NCBI GenBank assembly: GCA_026120185.1
Contig: JANUWF010002024.1
Location: 1,550,001-1,614,000 of the forward strand
DNA: 64,000 nt
Direction: 5' to 3'
Source of the DNA: Voacanga thouarsii
Lineage: Eukaryota; Streptophyta; Magnoliopsida; Gentianales; Apocynaceae
Shown: piece by piece, positions 34,329 to 47,046 of the stretch
Numbering within the stretch: position 1 is the stretch's first letter
Layout: every line of letters starts with the position of its first letter
The notes under the pieces: model-generated
Databases searched by the model: none
Told to the model about the DNA's origin: nothing
The model's input: the letters and a program-made list of their open reading frames with translations, nothing else
Made by a program: the position numbers and the translations under genes

Positions 34329-37300
34329 TTTTCTCTTTTGAAAGTGGATTATATCCTGCTCTCTCTTCTTTCCCCCTTGAGCAATGTTTATCAATATAAC
34401 AAGAAATGAAAGACAATGTTTACAAACAAAAAATGCTGTGATGTTGCTTGTATTGAAACATAAATAAAGTGCAAGAGCAGCCGAGAAAGAGGTCTTGAAT
34501 CAGCTCAATAAGAGAGAAAAACCAGAGAAAGCAAAAACTATTATAAATATCGGAAACAGAATTGAGGAAAGAGGAGAACCTGTTTTTTTGATCTTTTGTA
34601 TAGCTGATTAGTTTGCTTCTACCCTTCTTTAAAATATAAAGATGATGAAAACAGCTTATGATATCAATGAAGCAAGAAGCCCAACCGGTGACTATTTGCC
34701 CAAATGAAAGATTGAGGACAGCAAATGAGGATTTCAAAGGTTTAGAGACAAGGAGAGAATCAACAGAGGAACATTGGAACACCCACTGCCGGATTTCGTG
34801 AACTGTAATCGCTGTGATCAATAATAACTTAAAAATGAAAAAACTCTCTAGATTGTCAATAATTTAAGCCATTGACCGTTGAAGCGGCCAGCAATTTTAT
34901 TAAAATCATGCACACAACAAATGATCGAGCAAAGAATCAAAATACGTAATCTATTTTAAATAATTTATTTTTTAAAAAAATTAAAATTTTATAGCCAAAT
35001 AAAAATATAAATTTAACCATATACTTGCATGATTCTAAATCCATCAATATGCAATTTTAGTTTTGGTGACTTTATTCCATGAAGAGCAAAATAGATTTGA
35101 GGTTCGGAAAGCTTCAGCCTTCAACTCAAGCCAAAGACATTTATTGCCTCCAAAAATGTGAATACACAAAACTATAAATTGTATTTAAAATTATTAATAT
35201 TGTACGAATTGTTTTATTGCTTATATAATAAAATTTAATGATATTTATATTTACTATGAGTTTAAGACTTATCTTCAATTAAAAATAATTATTACAAATT
35301 AATATTATTTATAAAATATTAATAATTATATCGTTCATTCTCAATATATCACAATATAAACTTTTAAACTACAATTATTTACATTTACATAATTTGAATA
35401 AGGTCAATTTAAATAAATTATATTTTAAGATTGCCGGTCCAAATAAGGTAACTCTAGTATTGGACATCATGTTTCAAAGTAGATACACCCAAACGGCCAA
35501 ACCTCCGTGGTAAAGCCCAAGTCCACCCATCTAAAATAGTACAAGTATTTTATTTTATTTTATTACTTTATTGTAGTTGTGGCTGCCATTTTTTTCCTGC
35601 CACTTTGCTCCTTTTTGTTCCATGAGAAAAATTTATATAGACGACGAGGCCAAACAAAGCCTACTTCTTGTTTGTCGCAAAACCAAAACCAAAGAACAAT
35701 TAACTCTCACAACGGAAATCTACCTTTTCGATGATCTCAACAGAATATTATCCATTTCACCTTTAAAAGGCTTCTCTTAACTCTCATCTTTATGTACTTT
35801 TCTCCTTATTATATTAGTAGTAGTACTTTCTAACTTTCTATTATGTTTAAATAAAATTATTTATTTATAATAGAAATATAAATTACACCCATATACAACT
35901 AAATTCATAATAATTAAAAAATCACATTTCAAATTATAAGTGAATAAAGTATAAAAAAATATATAACAAAATAAATACGTAACATTTTTTTGTTTATTTT
36001 TATTTGCCATTAACGGTGGCATAAAAAATTAAATTTATATAGTTTTTTTAGTAATAATTTAAAAGACTCTGACTATATAAGTGATTTTAAAAATTATTTA
36101 AAAAAGTTGAAAAAGAGAGAGAGAGTCCAATTCAAATTTGGATAACAAATTAACTCTAAAAAAAAAAAAAATAGAATATCAAGCGTGGATATAAGAAGAT
36201 TGATAAAGAAATCATGCCAAGGAGCCGATGACTTTTTCAAGCTTTGGCCGAGGTAAAATAGGTAGAGAGAGAAAGGGGGGAGAGATGATGACTTTTTCTA
36301 GCTTTCTACTGGCATCTTGGGTTTTATGGTTTATAAAATAAAATAAAATTTGTTGTTTTAGAAAAGGTCTAACATTGACTTATTTTTTCATGGATTGTAT
36401 TATTTGATATTTTAATAGAGTACAATATTTTAAGCTATTATCCTTACATAAATTCTGTTTGTGATATAATTTCTTTTTATTGAAAAGTAAATAATTTGTA
36501 TTTAAAGCAAAAAGTAAAATATTTCTTTTTCCTTTTTGATGATTGCTTGATTATCCATCCTGACCAAGAATTGATAACATAATTTCATAAAAATTCGCCA
36601 AATGCAATCTCTTCAGGATTGCTACTATTTCTGCATGATTAGGGCTGACAACGTCCTCTAAGCGGATAGCGCCGGAAGTATTTACGTCGCCCATATAGTC
36701 CTTTAAACTCTTGTGTCTCCAGCCTTAAACCTAATGACAGAACTAGGGAGAGTGGGTTGCCTCCACGCCTTCAATTTTTTCAAATTATATATATCCTTTA
36801 TTTTTTTTTATTTTTAAAAATTTATCTTTCGATTACTTTTTTTCTAAAAATTACATTATTACCCCTCTGACATATGATTTCATATAACTTACCTTTTCAA
36901 TCCCAAATGTTTTGGTTGTATCACTACTTTCACTTTTGCAATATCCTTTAAAGCGGTATCCACGCTTGCCTTATCTGAATTTTCTGTCCATTAGTTAATC
37001 AAATACAATTATTTATACTCAAGATAAAAGCATTACCCCTATTGAAGAGAAATATAATATCTTAGGTGTTAGGTTTGAGTTGTCAATTTCCTATAGTTTT
37101 ATTAAATTTCATGTTAAAATCGGTTAGTTTGATAAATAATAAATAAAGACTCTAACAAATACAGTAAATTGACAACGCAATTTAGCTATCAATAAGTCTA
37201 TGTGTGAGGGTCCATGATCAAGAAAAATGATTCCTTAAATTTTAACAAAAGTTACAATGGCAACGCTTATCTCAATTTACCAAGTGTCCCTAGTGGATTC

Positions 37301-37379
37301 TAATAAAAATATAATGCAGTGTTCTTTTTTCTCAAACTTGTAAAAGACTATTATTGAACTCAACTAGCATGCATCAATC
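34329..37379. other. CNL upstream region and AT-rich spacer
   Basis: The first ~500 bp upstream of the CNL start must hold its 5' UTR and promoter, but I see no TATA box I would defend. A 133-codon open frame at 34420-34821 (-) has no family resemblance. The rest is AT-rich with short purine runs (GAGAGAGAGAG near 36116). A GC-richer island at 36630-36750 is described in the findings. Confidence 0.5.
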
Positions 37380-38483
37380 CTTGTTGCAACAATTCCATGG
37401 GTCTTTGTTTGACTCCAACCTTATCACCAGAATTGTAATAGCTTCGAGGGATAGTTTGATTCAAGTCTATCTTTGAAGAATAAGCAAAGTAGATGCAAAT
37501 AAACTTGAATCGTTGATGAAACAAATTAACAAAGAATTGCTGAAACTATTATCAATTGAGGTTGCATCAGGACTTTCTCAGAATATGATCATGAAACTCA
37601 CTCTATCTCTTTGCACAACTCTTGTGTATATAATCTCACGATTTTGCCTTCCTCGCTCTTATTTTTCCTTCTACAAGTTGGCTCTATTAATCCTCGATAG
37701 AGGCACACAGTTCACTTGAATTAGGAAATTGCTAAACACTGATTTCTTCTCATATTTCCTTAGTTGCCTGCAGTTCCTTTCCTTCGTGGCTTTGTCTATC
37801 TTGAAATAAAATCTTCATTAGATTTTTTGTCAAGATCTTCTCGAAATATTCTAGAGATCTTCAATAGATAGACTTCTAAATTCTTCTTTAATGTTACTAT
37901 GCATCAACCTTATGCCAGTAATTGCAAATACCATCTTCTAACTGAATTGAATCACATGTTCAGTTTGTCAAAGTCTGTTGTCATAGTTGCACTAGTATTG
38001 ACTTTAACAATATCCCATTTTGGCATTGTTTGATACAAAACCATAAGTTAAGCTTTTAGGTATATAACGTAAGGTCCAACATACCATGCATACCACAAAA
38101 ATGCATTAATATGGATATGCCAAAAATAATAGCAAAGAGTAATAAATAGCCAGTATGCAAGTACTCCTAATTACTATTACATAAACAAAGTATGTTGGCC
38201 ATTACATGTATCACATTGTTTCAGAATCCAACCTTCCAAGACAAACTTGTCCAATCAACAAAGAAGAAAAGAAGAAACTAACTACCAACTCAACTCCCCC
38301 TAAACACAGCACAACATCCCTGAACACATCTCCCCCTTTTTTAATCAAACAAATAGCCAATTAGTTTAAAGAGGTACTGAAGATCGTGCTAGGTTTGTTG
38401 CTGTGTAGCCAACATAATGTCGAGCATATTGAGAATTGTATCAACAGAAGCACTGAGGAGAGTAACTTGATTTGAAAGATTAA
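37380..38483 (-). mobile_element. Possible degenerate copia (SIRE-type) remnant
   Basis: On the minus strand this holds a polypurine-like AAAAAAGGGGGAGATGT (around 38326-38342), a TGTTGGACCTTACGTTATAT segment ending near 38077, and phrases such as TGGTTTTGTATCAAACAATG that resemble SIRE-type copia ends. A short reading NLSNQVTLLSASVDTILNML occurs at its start. There are no complete terminal repeats, so this is a weak call. Confidence 0.25.
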
Positions 38484-40056
38484 TGATAGGTGCTAAATTT
38501 ACCTATATTTTTCTAGTTATTTGAGGTTCTTTTGTGATACTTTTGATGTAGTAACTAGTCGTATTCCTTTCTATTTGATATTTTATCTTTGGAAAGGTAT
38601 TTTGATGATTTTATGCAGAATATGGTGAAAATGCCCAAAATAGGGTGGTCTACCTAGGCTGGCCGGGGGTCACTTCTGGAAGAATAGAGCAGAACAGAGG
38701 AGTTTCAGAAACATTTTAGGAAGGACCTGGCGCCAGATGTTCTTCCTAACCTGGCGCTGGTGTTACTGTTCATCAAGAAGCATTCTAGGAAGGACTTGGC
38801 ATCGGCTATTCTTCCTAAATTGGCGCCGAGTGCTGCGGGGTTAAGGCGTTGAATTTCGTATTTTGAGCAGATTTTGGCAAATTTCACAAGGATTCTTTTG
38901 GGAACTAACTCAGGATCGATTTAGGATTCTTGTACACACTTTTTGGCAATTAGAACTGCTATAAATACAAGAGAATAACATTGTACAAACTAGTTTTCAT
39001 TGTTTTCAATTCTTCAATATAATATCTTTAGAAAACTCCTAGAGAAACACCAAGATTTAAGAGGGTCAAGGAAATTCTTGGAGAAGAAAAGGAGGTTGCT
39101 CAAGATGGTTTCAAGTAAGAAGAAGAAGACTTACTTGTCTATGAGTGGTTTCTTTTTCTCTTCTTTGTAATTTATTGACAATTTGAGTTTTAATTATTTT
39201 AATTGTATTTAGAGGATGTTTTTGGATTAATGACTTTGTATTAATTTTAGTTCTTTGATCAATAGATTATTGTCATTCATATTTGATTACCTGTTATCAT
39301 TGATTTATTGATGCATTTTCTTCTAATTGACTTGGAAAACGATGTTAGAAATTCATTGCATTGATTTCATATTTGTTAGATCATAATGGATTTGGGAAAT
39401 GAAGTTAAAATTAAAGAACTAAAGTGATCAAAGATTGGTTGATTTCACCTAGAGTATAGGGTTATTAACTGATTTCATATTTATTATCACATAGAATATA
39501 TGGGTAATTATTGAAGGAAGAATTTAATGCATCTTTAGGCTATTTTAGTGCGATTGAAAAATCTGCTAAATTAATCAAGAGATAGTGGTTCCATGGATTG
39601 GAAAAGAAGTAGAATCTAAATAAATGAGTTCATGACTTGGGAAACGATTGGATCTTACTTAAGTTCCTTCATGATGCCAATATAATAATTAATTGAGTGA
39701 ATAACTAGTCAATCATTATTGTGTATTCAAGGATTTCTATCTATTTACATGTCTTTTTTTCCTTATTCTTACTCCTTAATTATCTTTTTGGCTTTTCTTG
39801 TGTGATTTGACATTTTCTCTAGTATATTAAGTTAGTGTTTTATTTATTTCTTCTTATTTTATTGGCTAAACAATAAAGATTTGGGTAAAGTAAGGTAAGA
39901 GCCTAAGTTCTCGTAGATTCGATACTTACTATTCTCTATACTATATGATGGATATATTTGCCTGTATGTGTGGTTTTAGTAATTAGAATTTGAATTCAAG
40001 CTTAATTGATTGTGGATTTTGTTGAAAATATTTTCTATACTAAAAAACACGCATCA
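38484..40056 (+). repeat. 5' LTR of family B copy 2
   Basis: It carries dyads CCTGGCGCCAGA (38727) and CCTGGCGCTGG (38751) and the CTATAAATACAAG promoter motif (38949 onward). It is more diverged from the other LTRs than they are from each other, especially in the central part. Confidence 0.8.
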
Positions 40057-40377
40057 AGTTTTTTGTGCTGTTACTGGGGATGGACGCTATCTGAAACACT
40101 CGAATTTTATTGATTTAGCCTTAGTTGTATTTGTAAATATCACTAACTTTTGTTTTTAGGTGCTTTGTGAATATTTGCATTTTTTTATGATTTTTTTTTT
40201 TGTGATTTGTTTAACTATTTACTTGTTTTATTTTTCTTTTCTTTTCGATTTGATTTTTATTTTTTTTAGCACGAGGTTAAACTCATCATCATGGACAATC
40301 AACTATAGGGATATATGTGGCCATGGACACAAATTCAAAGGAGCTCCAACGATGAGAATTTGACAAATTTGCAAGTT

Positions 40378-41220
40378 CGGATTGACGCTTTTTTGTGAGA
40401 CGTCACTTAAAGCCTTAATCAATTCTTTTGTCACCAATACCAATTCATTCCTTAAGTATCAAGATAAATCTTTCCAACGAATGAGCCATCAAAGAACACA
40501 ACTACTCAAGTTGGTTGAAGATGCCATAAAGACTCATACACTTGAACAAGAGGACACCCAAGGAGAGGAGAGAGGATATGAGGAACAATTGCACAATGTG
40601 ATGGAAATTTTTTTTATTCTATTCTATCCTCTCATATTTCTAATTTTTCTTTATTACATGAATTTATAGGTACCTCTCAACTCACGGAGCCTAATGATAC
40701 CATTGATGATGTGTTGAATTTACCATGCCTCAAAGAGTTGAATCTTTCAATGCTACATCCTAAGAAGCCCTTGGAGGATGGTGATAATTTCTACCCTTTA
40801 CGTCATTCAAAGGGAGGTAACTTAGTCTTTGTAAATCATAATTTGAAAAGTAAGAATTTCTTGATTCCATCTTTAAAATCTACATTATGAAGTCTAAAGG
40901 GGAACGTTAATTGTGACAAATCTTTTGAAGGGATAAGTGATGATTCTAATGTTTATACACTTTTTAGACATAATTTACATATTTACATTGAGAACTTGAT
41001 TTGTATGTCTAAAAAGGTGCTACAGAAGGTGGGTCATGCATTTACATTCATTGCTGCTAATATTTTCTATGAACCCTCCATTTGTCAAAACCCTCGTTTA
41101 TTTCTACTTTCATCATGCCTATATTTTTCAATGAGTATTAATTTCTTTTACAAATGTTTGATGAGGAAGTATAATGAATGGAAAGAGTTTGTATCTTTGT
41201 TTTGTGTTTGGAGTTGTTAG
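40378..41220 (+). pseudogene. Family B conserved frames 1 and 2, copy 2
   Basis: Frame 1 reads LKALINSFVTNTNSFLKYQD and QRTQLLKLVEDAIKTHTLEQ. Frame 2 reads DDVLNLPCLKELNLSMLHPK, GGNLVFVNHNLKSKNFLIPS and FFYKCLMRKYNEWKEFVSLF, with a TGA in between. Neither shows a domain I know. Agreement with the other two copies is at the amino-acid level over most of the length. Confidence 0.4.
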
Positions 41221-41906
41221 GTGTTATTTCTCGCAAATTAGGAAAATATTTTCCATCTTAAGTGTGGGGGTGTGAGTCGTGTCTTTATTAGCTTTCTTAG
41301 GATTTTTATTAGTATTTTGCTTTAGTGTGTTTTCTTTTATTTTGGTATGCTTTATTTTGCTATTACTTTCTTTGTGCTTTTTATTTTGTTTTGTAGGCTT
41401 GAATAAATACTTCTTGGACAAGCTCTTCTCTCTATTTCAAGTTTTAATATTTATTGAAACATTATTGCATTTGGGGAGTATTGATTAACTTTATCCCTCT
41501 TTATTTTTGGTCCCTTTGGAGATACTTTCATGTGTTAATTTTTAGCTAATGAGGACATTGTCCAGTGTAAGTGTGGAAGAGTGGTTTGGTGATATTCAAT
41601 GTCCAAGATTTTATCAATCATCTTAGTGTTTTCTTGGTATTGAGCTACTTTGAAAAATTTTTGAAATTTGAAAAACGATTTTACTGCAATTAAAGCTTGA
41701 AAAATAAAGGAGAAGCCATGCATACAGATAAACAATAGCCAAAAAAACTTTACAGAGAACATAATACAATGGAAGAAAAATTTTCATTTGTACCTCTACG
41801 CATGAAATTTTTCCTTGGTGCCGAAGAAGATGACTGGACAACAAGGACCTCTCCTACACTCGTTGAAACTTCAGGTTGAAATCCCGCTAAGCGTCTGCTT
41901 CGTCTT

Positions 41907-43386
41907 TGATAGGGGCTACATCACAAATTTTCTAGTTATTTGAGGTTATTTTGAGATACTTTTGATGTAATAACTAGGCACATTACTTCCTATTTGATAT
42001 TTTGCTTGTAAAAAGTATTTTTGACAAACTTATACAGATTTAAGTAGATTTCGAGCAAAAAGTGAAAGGTTCCAGCTGGCGCCAGGACCAGTTAAGGCAC
42101 CAGGCGCTAGGTCTGTTTTGAAAAAACAAAAATTTTGAGGAGAACCAGATTAGACCTGGTGCTATGTGGGTCGAATGGACTCGGTACCAGGTCCATTCTG
42201 ATCAATGTTGGCGGGTTTTCCTTTTCAGAGCAGATTTTGATAATTTCAGTTTAATTCTTTTGAGAACTCTTTCAACCACAGAAAAGGACTCTTGTAGGCA
42301 CTTTTTGGCAATTAGAATTCCTATAAATACAAGAAAATAACATTGTACAAAGGAGTTTTCATAGTTTTCAATTCTTCAATGTAATATCTTTAGAAAACTC
42401 CTAGAGAAACACCAAGATTTAGAAGGATTAAGGAGAATTCTTGGAGAAGAAGTGGAGGTTGCTCAAGAAGATTTTAAGGAAGATGAAGAAGGCTTACTTG
42501 TCTATGAGTGGTTTCTTTTTCTCTCCTTTGTAATTTATTGATAATTTGAGATTATTTTTTTAATTTTCTTTAGAGGATATTCTCTTGGATTTATGATTTT
42601 GTATTAATTTTAGTTCTTTGATCAATTTATTGCTATTCTTGGTATTTGATTACTTGAGCATAATATCTTATTGGATTGATTAGTTCTCTTCTAATAAACT
42701 TTGAAAATGATGTTAGGAGAGAATGCCTAGCTAATTAATTCAATACTAGTTATTCTTAACTTGCTTGAAAAAGAGGTTATGGGTAAAGACTAAGTAATCA
42801 AAGATTGGTTGATGATTGCTAGAATATAGATTCATTGGCTAATTTTATGATTTAGATCACCTAGAATATAGGGATTTATATAAGGATTGATTTTAATGCA
42901 TCTTTTGGGTAAATTGGTTGAGACAGAATATGTTCACTAATTGAACTAGAAAATAGTGATTCCATGAATTGCAAATTAAGTGGGTCTACCTTAATCATTC
43001 ATGATGCCAAGATAATAATGAATTGAGAGAAGTGCTAGTCAATCATTATTTTGTATTCAAGTATTTCTTTCTATTTACATGTTTTTTCTCTTTATTCTTA
43101 CTCCTTGATTATCCTTAAGACTTTTTTTGTGTGACTTGATTTTCTCTAGTATATTAGGTTAGTAGGTTATTGACTTCTATTTTTTTGTTTTATTAGCTAA
43201 ACAATAAAAATTTGGGTAAAGTAAGATGGGAGCCTAAGTTCTCGTGGACTTAATACTTGCTATTCCCTATACTAAACGATGGGTATATTTGTCCGCATGT
43301 ATGATTTTAGTGGTTAGCATTTTATTAAAGCTTGATTAATTATGGAATTTGTTGGTAATATTTTCGACACTAAAAAAAATGCATAA
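41907..43386 (+). repeat. 5' LTR of family B copy 3
   Basis: Direct partner of 47047-48375. It contains dyads near 42075 (GCTGGCGCCAGG) and 42101 (CCAGGCGCTAGG) and the CTATAAATACAAG promoter motif near 42321. Confidence 0.85.
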
Positions 43387-43392
43387 AGTTTT

Positions 43393-43409
43393 TGGCACCA
43401 TTACTGGGG
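43393..43409 (+). other. Primer-binding site, tRNA-Asp-like
   Basis: TGGCACCATTACTGGGG differs from TGGCGCCGTTGCCGGGG at four positions, all G-to-A or C-to-T. Confidence 0.7.
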
Positions 43410-43678
43410 ATGAGCACTATCAGAAACACTCGAATCTTGTTGATTTATCTTTTATTGTAATTGTATATATCACTAACTTTTGTATTTAGGTAGTTTGTGA
43501 GTATTTCTAATTTGTGTATTTTTCTTTTCTTTATTTTTTTTGTTATTTTTGTTTGTTTTTATTTTTATGTTTATCTTCAATTTGATTTTTGTCTGAGTGC
43601 GAGATTCAAAACATCATCATGGGCAATTATTCATGAGCACAATGTCAAATGAGTTGTAATAATGATATGTTGGTAAGG

Positions 43679-44600
43679 GTGCAAGCTCAGATTAACGCTT
43701 TTTGTAAGACGTCACTTGAAGTTTCAATCAAATCTTTTATTGCCAACACAAACACGTCCATTATGTGGCATGAAGAAGCATCTCAACGTATGAACCATCA
43801 AAGAATACAACTAGCCAAGTTGGTTGAGGATACCATAAGGCCATACGCTTGAATAAGAGAATCTCCAAGGAGAGAAGAGAGGATATGAGGAACAATTGCC
43901 CAATGTGATGTGGAGAAATTTTAATTCTAATCTATACTCTAATATTTCTAATTTTTCTTTATCACATGAGTTTATAGGTATCTCTCAACTCACAGAGCCT
44001 AATGATGCCATTGATGATGTGTAAAATTTACCATGCCTCAAGGAGTTGGATCATTCAACGCTACATCATACGAAGTCTTTAGAGGATGGTGGTAATTTCT
44101 ACCCTTCACCTCATTCAAAGGGAGGTGACTTAGTTTTTGTAGACCATAATTTGAAAAGCAAGAATCTCTTGATACTTTCTTTAAAATCTACACCACTAGG
44201 TTCAAAGGGAAATTTTAATTGTGATAAATCTTTTGAAGGGATAAGTAGTGATTCTCGTGTTTACACACTGTTTAGGCATAATTTATATCTTTGTGTTGGA
44301 AACTTAATCTGTATATCTAAAAAGGTGCTACGGAAGGAGGATCATGCATGTACATTCATTGCAACTACTATTTTCCATGAACCCTCCATTTTTCAAAACC
44401 CTCTCTTATTTCTACATAATGCATTATGCCTACCTTTTTCAATGAGCATTAATTTCTTTTACAAAGGTTTGTTGAGGAAGCATGATGAGTGGAAAGAGCT
44501 TGTATCTTTATTTTTTGTTTGGATTTGTTTAAGTTGTTGTGTATTATTTTCCCCAAATAAGGAAAGATTTAAAGTTTGCTTGACTTTGAGTTGTGAATAA
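43679..44600 (+). pseudogene. Family B conserved frames 1 and 2, copy 3
   Basis: Frame 1 (43679-43852) reads QINAFCKTSLEVSIKSFIAN and RIQLAKLVEDTIRPYA, then shifts. Frame 2 is open from 44046 to 44600, 184 codons, with FYPSPHSKGGDLVFVDHNLK, SFEGISSDSRVYTLFRHNLY and FFYKGLLRKHDEWKELVSLF. It is the longest open version of the three. No known domain is recognised. Confidence 0.4.
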
Positions 44601-45013
44601 GGAATGTGAGAAAAAAAATTTGAGTGAAAAGAAATAATGTGAGTTGAAAAAAAAGTGTTGAGTTGAAAAAAAATATGCTTTTATCTTCGAAAGAAAAAAG
44701 AAAAAAAAGACGACCGTTTGCTAAAAAGGGGGTTAATATGGAGAGAAGTAACAAATATTGTTTGGTGCACTTTCTTAAGACTATCCTGAAGGTAAAAAGG
44801 AAAAATGAAAAGAAAGAGCAAAGAAAAAATATGTTGAAAGAAAATTGCTGAAAAAATGATGATGACTATAAGGGGATTAATACGGTGCGTGAAGAAAAAT
44901 CCATTCATTTGAGGCTATCAATTCCCTAAGTCATAGGAAAAAAAGAGAGTGAAGTGTTTTTCTTGTTTCACTAATTCGAGTTTTGTAAATTTGAGTTTAT
45001 ATGCTGGAATTGG

Positions 45014-46722
45014 TGTTAGTATTGTACCCTAGAGGCAATCACTTGTACATTGTATATGACATATTTTATTTTAATAAAAGACATTATTTATCTTACAGTT
45101 TCTTTTGTTTACTTTTAAGTAATGTAACTATTCGATAAAGTCCATAGTACAATACTGTGTTAAGAAAATCATGATAGAGATCATGATATGAGATTTCTAC
45201 TACACTATATAGTGTTAGTACTTAAATAGTCCATAGTCATAGTATTAATGAGACAGGACATCATTAATGCGTTAAGACTAGCATGCGTTAGACTTCCTGA
45301 TTTGATCAGGCGGTGGTTTTGTGAATATTGAGATACTCAAAGTTAACATATGGATGCTTATTAATGGAACAAGTTCAGTGGATGACCTAGCTATGAGATA
45401 ATCACATGGATAACTATTTAGTGCCAGTGATATAATCTCAATATAGCAAATGTGCAAATATCCTTAGACTTGAGATCTCCAAGGTACTTTGTTTGCTGAG
45501 TTTTATGCTTTGATTCCAATCTCTGGAGCCAAATTGAGGGCCGCCTATGGGATGGATATTGGGACGAAAGTAGTTGAAAGGGTCAATAAAGGATTTACCA
45601 CTCCTAATAGTAGGGGCAAATATCTCACGGCCACTTGTAGGAATTACTACTCGAGAAGTCCTTGGCTAAGGCGATTGTGTATTGGAAAAAATTTCAAATG
45701 ATACACATCTAGAGTAGTAGGTTCCTGGTACAAATACTATTGTATTCGGGCCAGAATTAATTCTGGAGGGAGTTGGCACTAATTTCGTACTCCAAATTGA
45801 ATGAGATATTGTATGATGAAATGAGTTAATTACACTGTAGTTTGTTATTGAAGGGTTCATGTCAAGCCACTTGACTTCCTGGACTCTTGGGTGGTCATGA
45901 TGTGTTGCTAGATACCGCTCATGATCTGGGAATATGGGTTTATTAATTGATGAATTAATAAACCAATCCTGATTAGAATTAATAAGATTAATTCTAATTA
46001 ATTATGGATTATTAATTTCAAAGACGTTTGGATTAATTCATATTCGCTACCAATTGACTGAGAAACCTAATAGGTCACACACAATAGAGGATTATATATA
46101 CTCAAGATGTTATTTGATAACATAATGAGATTAATTGCGAGAAAGAGAAGTTGTTGTGGATAAATTATAATTAGTTATAATTTATGGTCCAAAATGTAAT
46201 TGTGAGAACTTGATGTTTCCAATTACAATTAGGGAATTCTAATAGGATTAGAATTCTCAATTTTAGTAGGGGTTTTTGATTTTATGTATGAGATACACGA
46301 AACCTAATGAAGGTTGGATTAATGAAAACCCTAGGCAACAAACGACTTCTTCTCTTCTTTCTTTATCACGTTGTTTTTTCTGAAAAACAAGTAACCCTAG
46401 TCACCACTTAGATTTTCTGCTAGTATAGAAAACTTTATGCTTGAGTATATCCTTTGTGTAGATTACTATTAGAGATAATCATACACTGTTATTACAGTGG
46501 TTGGACGTTCAACTCTCGTGGAGTTTGATCAAGAAGATTGCTGGATCACGCCTCGACTTGAAGAAGAGAAATTTTTGTTCTTTGGACAATCAAAGAAAGG
46601 TAAAAAGCTGTTACTCTTGTTATCTTTATGTCTTGTTTTCCACATATATGCGGATCCTGGGATAGTATCTCGTTTTATTTTTCCGTTGTGCCATATATGA
46701 TATGCATGAGAGATACCCAACA
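45014..46722 (+). mobile_element. Solo LTR, copia-type family A (copy 2), nested in family B copy 3
   Basis: The 1709-bp unit runs TGTTAGTATTG to GAGATACCCAACA with perfect ATTGG duplications (45009-45013 and 46723-46727). The empty site is preserved near 17588 in family B copy 1, where GAATTGGTTAAATAG runs uninterrupted. It is collinear with 8326-10073. Confidence 0.92.
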
Positions 46723-47046
46723 ATTGGTTAAATGACTTGAATTGTATGATTTATATTATCTATATTTTTACTTGAGGAGTAGGATAATTTAATTTTACTA
46801 GATATAAACTTGTTTAACTTAACTTTGATGGCCTTGGGATTATTTGATTTAATATGTGAGTTTGAAAGATTTTTAAAGGATTGATTGAATGACAAGTTTG
46901 TATTTGAGGATAGAAGAAGATTATTCCTTTATTATGGATGAATTTGTTAAGGATAAGTTGAAAAGTTGTTTTATCTTAAGCCATTTGCGTAGTGTTGTAC
47001 TTCTTATTTGCTTGAGGACAAGCAAAAGTTCAAGTGTGGGGGCATG

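Larger units (their letters stand above)
38484..41685 (+). mobile_element. Family B retrotransposon (copy 2), 3'-truncated
   Basis: The 5' LTR 38484-40056 (TGATAGGTGC ... CGCATCA, 1573 bp) is followed by a tRNA-Asp-like primer site (40063-40079, 12 of 17 matches) and an interior collinear with the copies at 11269 and 41907 up to about 41685. There the similarity ends without a 3' LTR. The left flank is ATTAA; its partner is lost. A purine tract-like AAGTGTGGGGGTG (41258-41270) recurs mid-interior, as in the other copies. Confidence 0.8.

Noticed and set aside
34420..34821. A 133-codon open frame upstream of the CNL on the same strand.
   Set aside because: It has no recognisable motifs and sits where the CNL 5' UTR or promoter should be.
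41279..41488. Hydrophobic frames in T-rich family B sequence that look like membrane proteins.
   Set aside because: Phe/Leu-rich readings arise from T-rich DNA; equivalents in the other copies are not preserved in frame.
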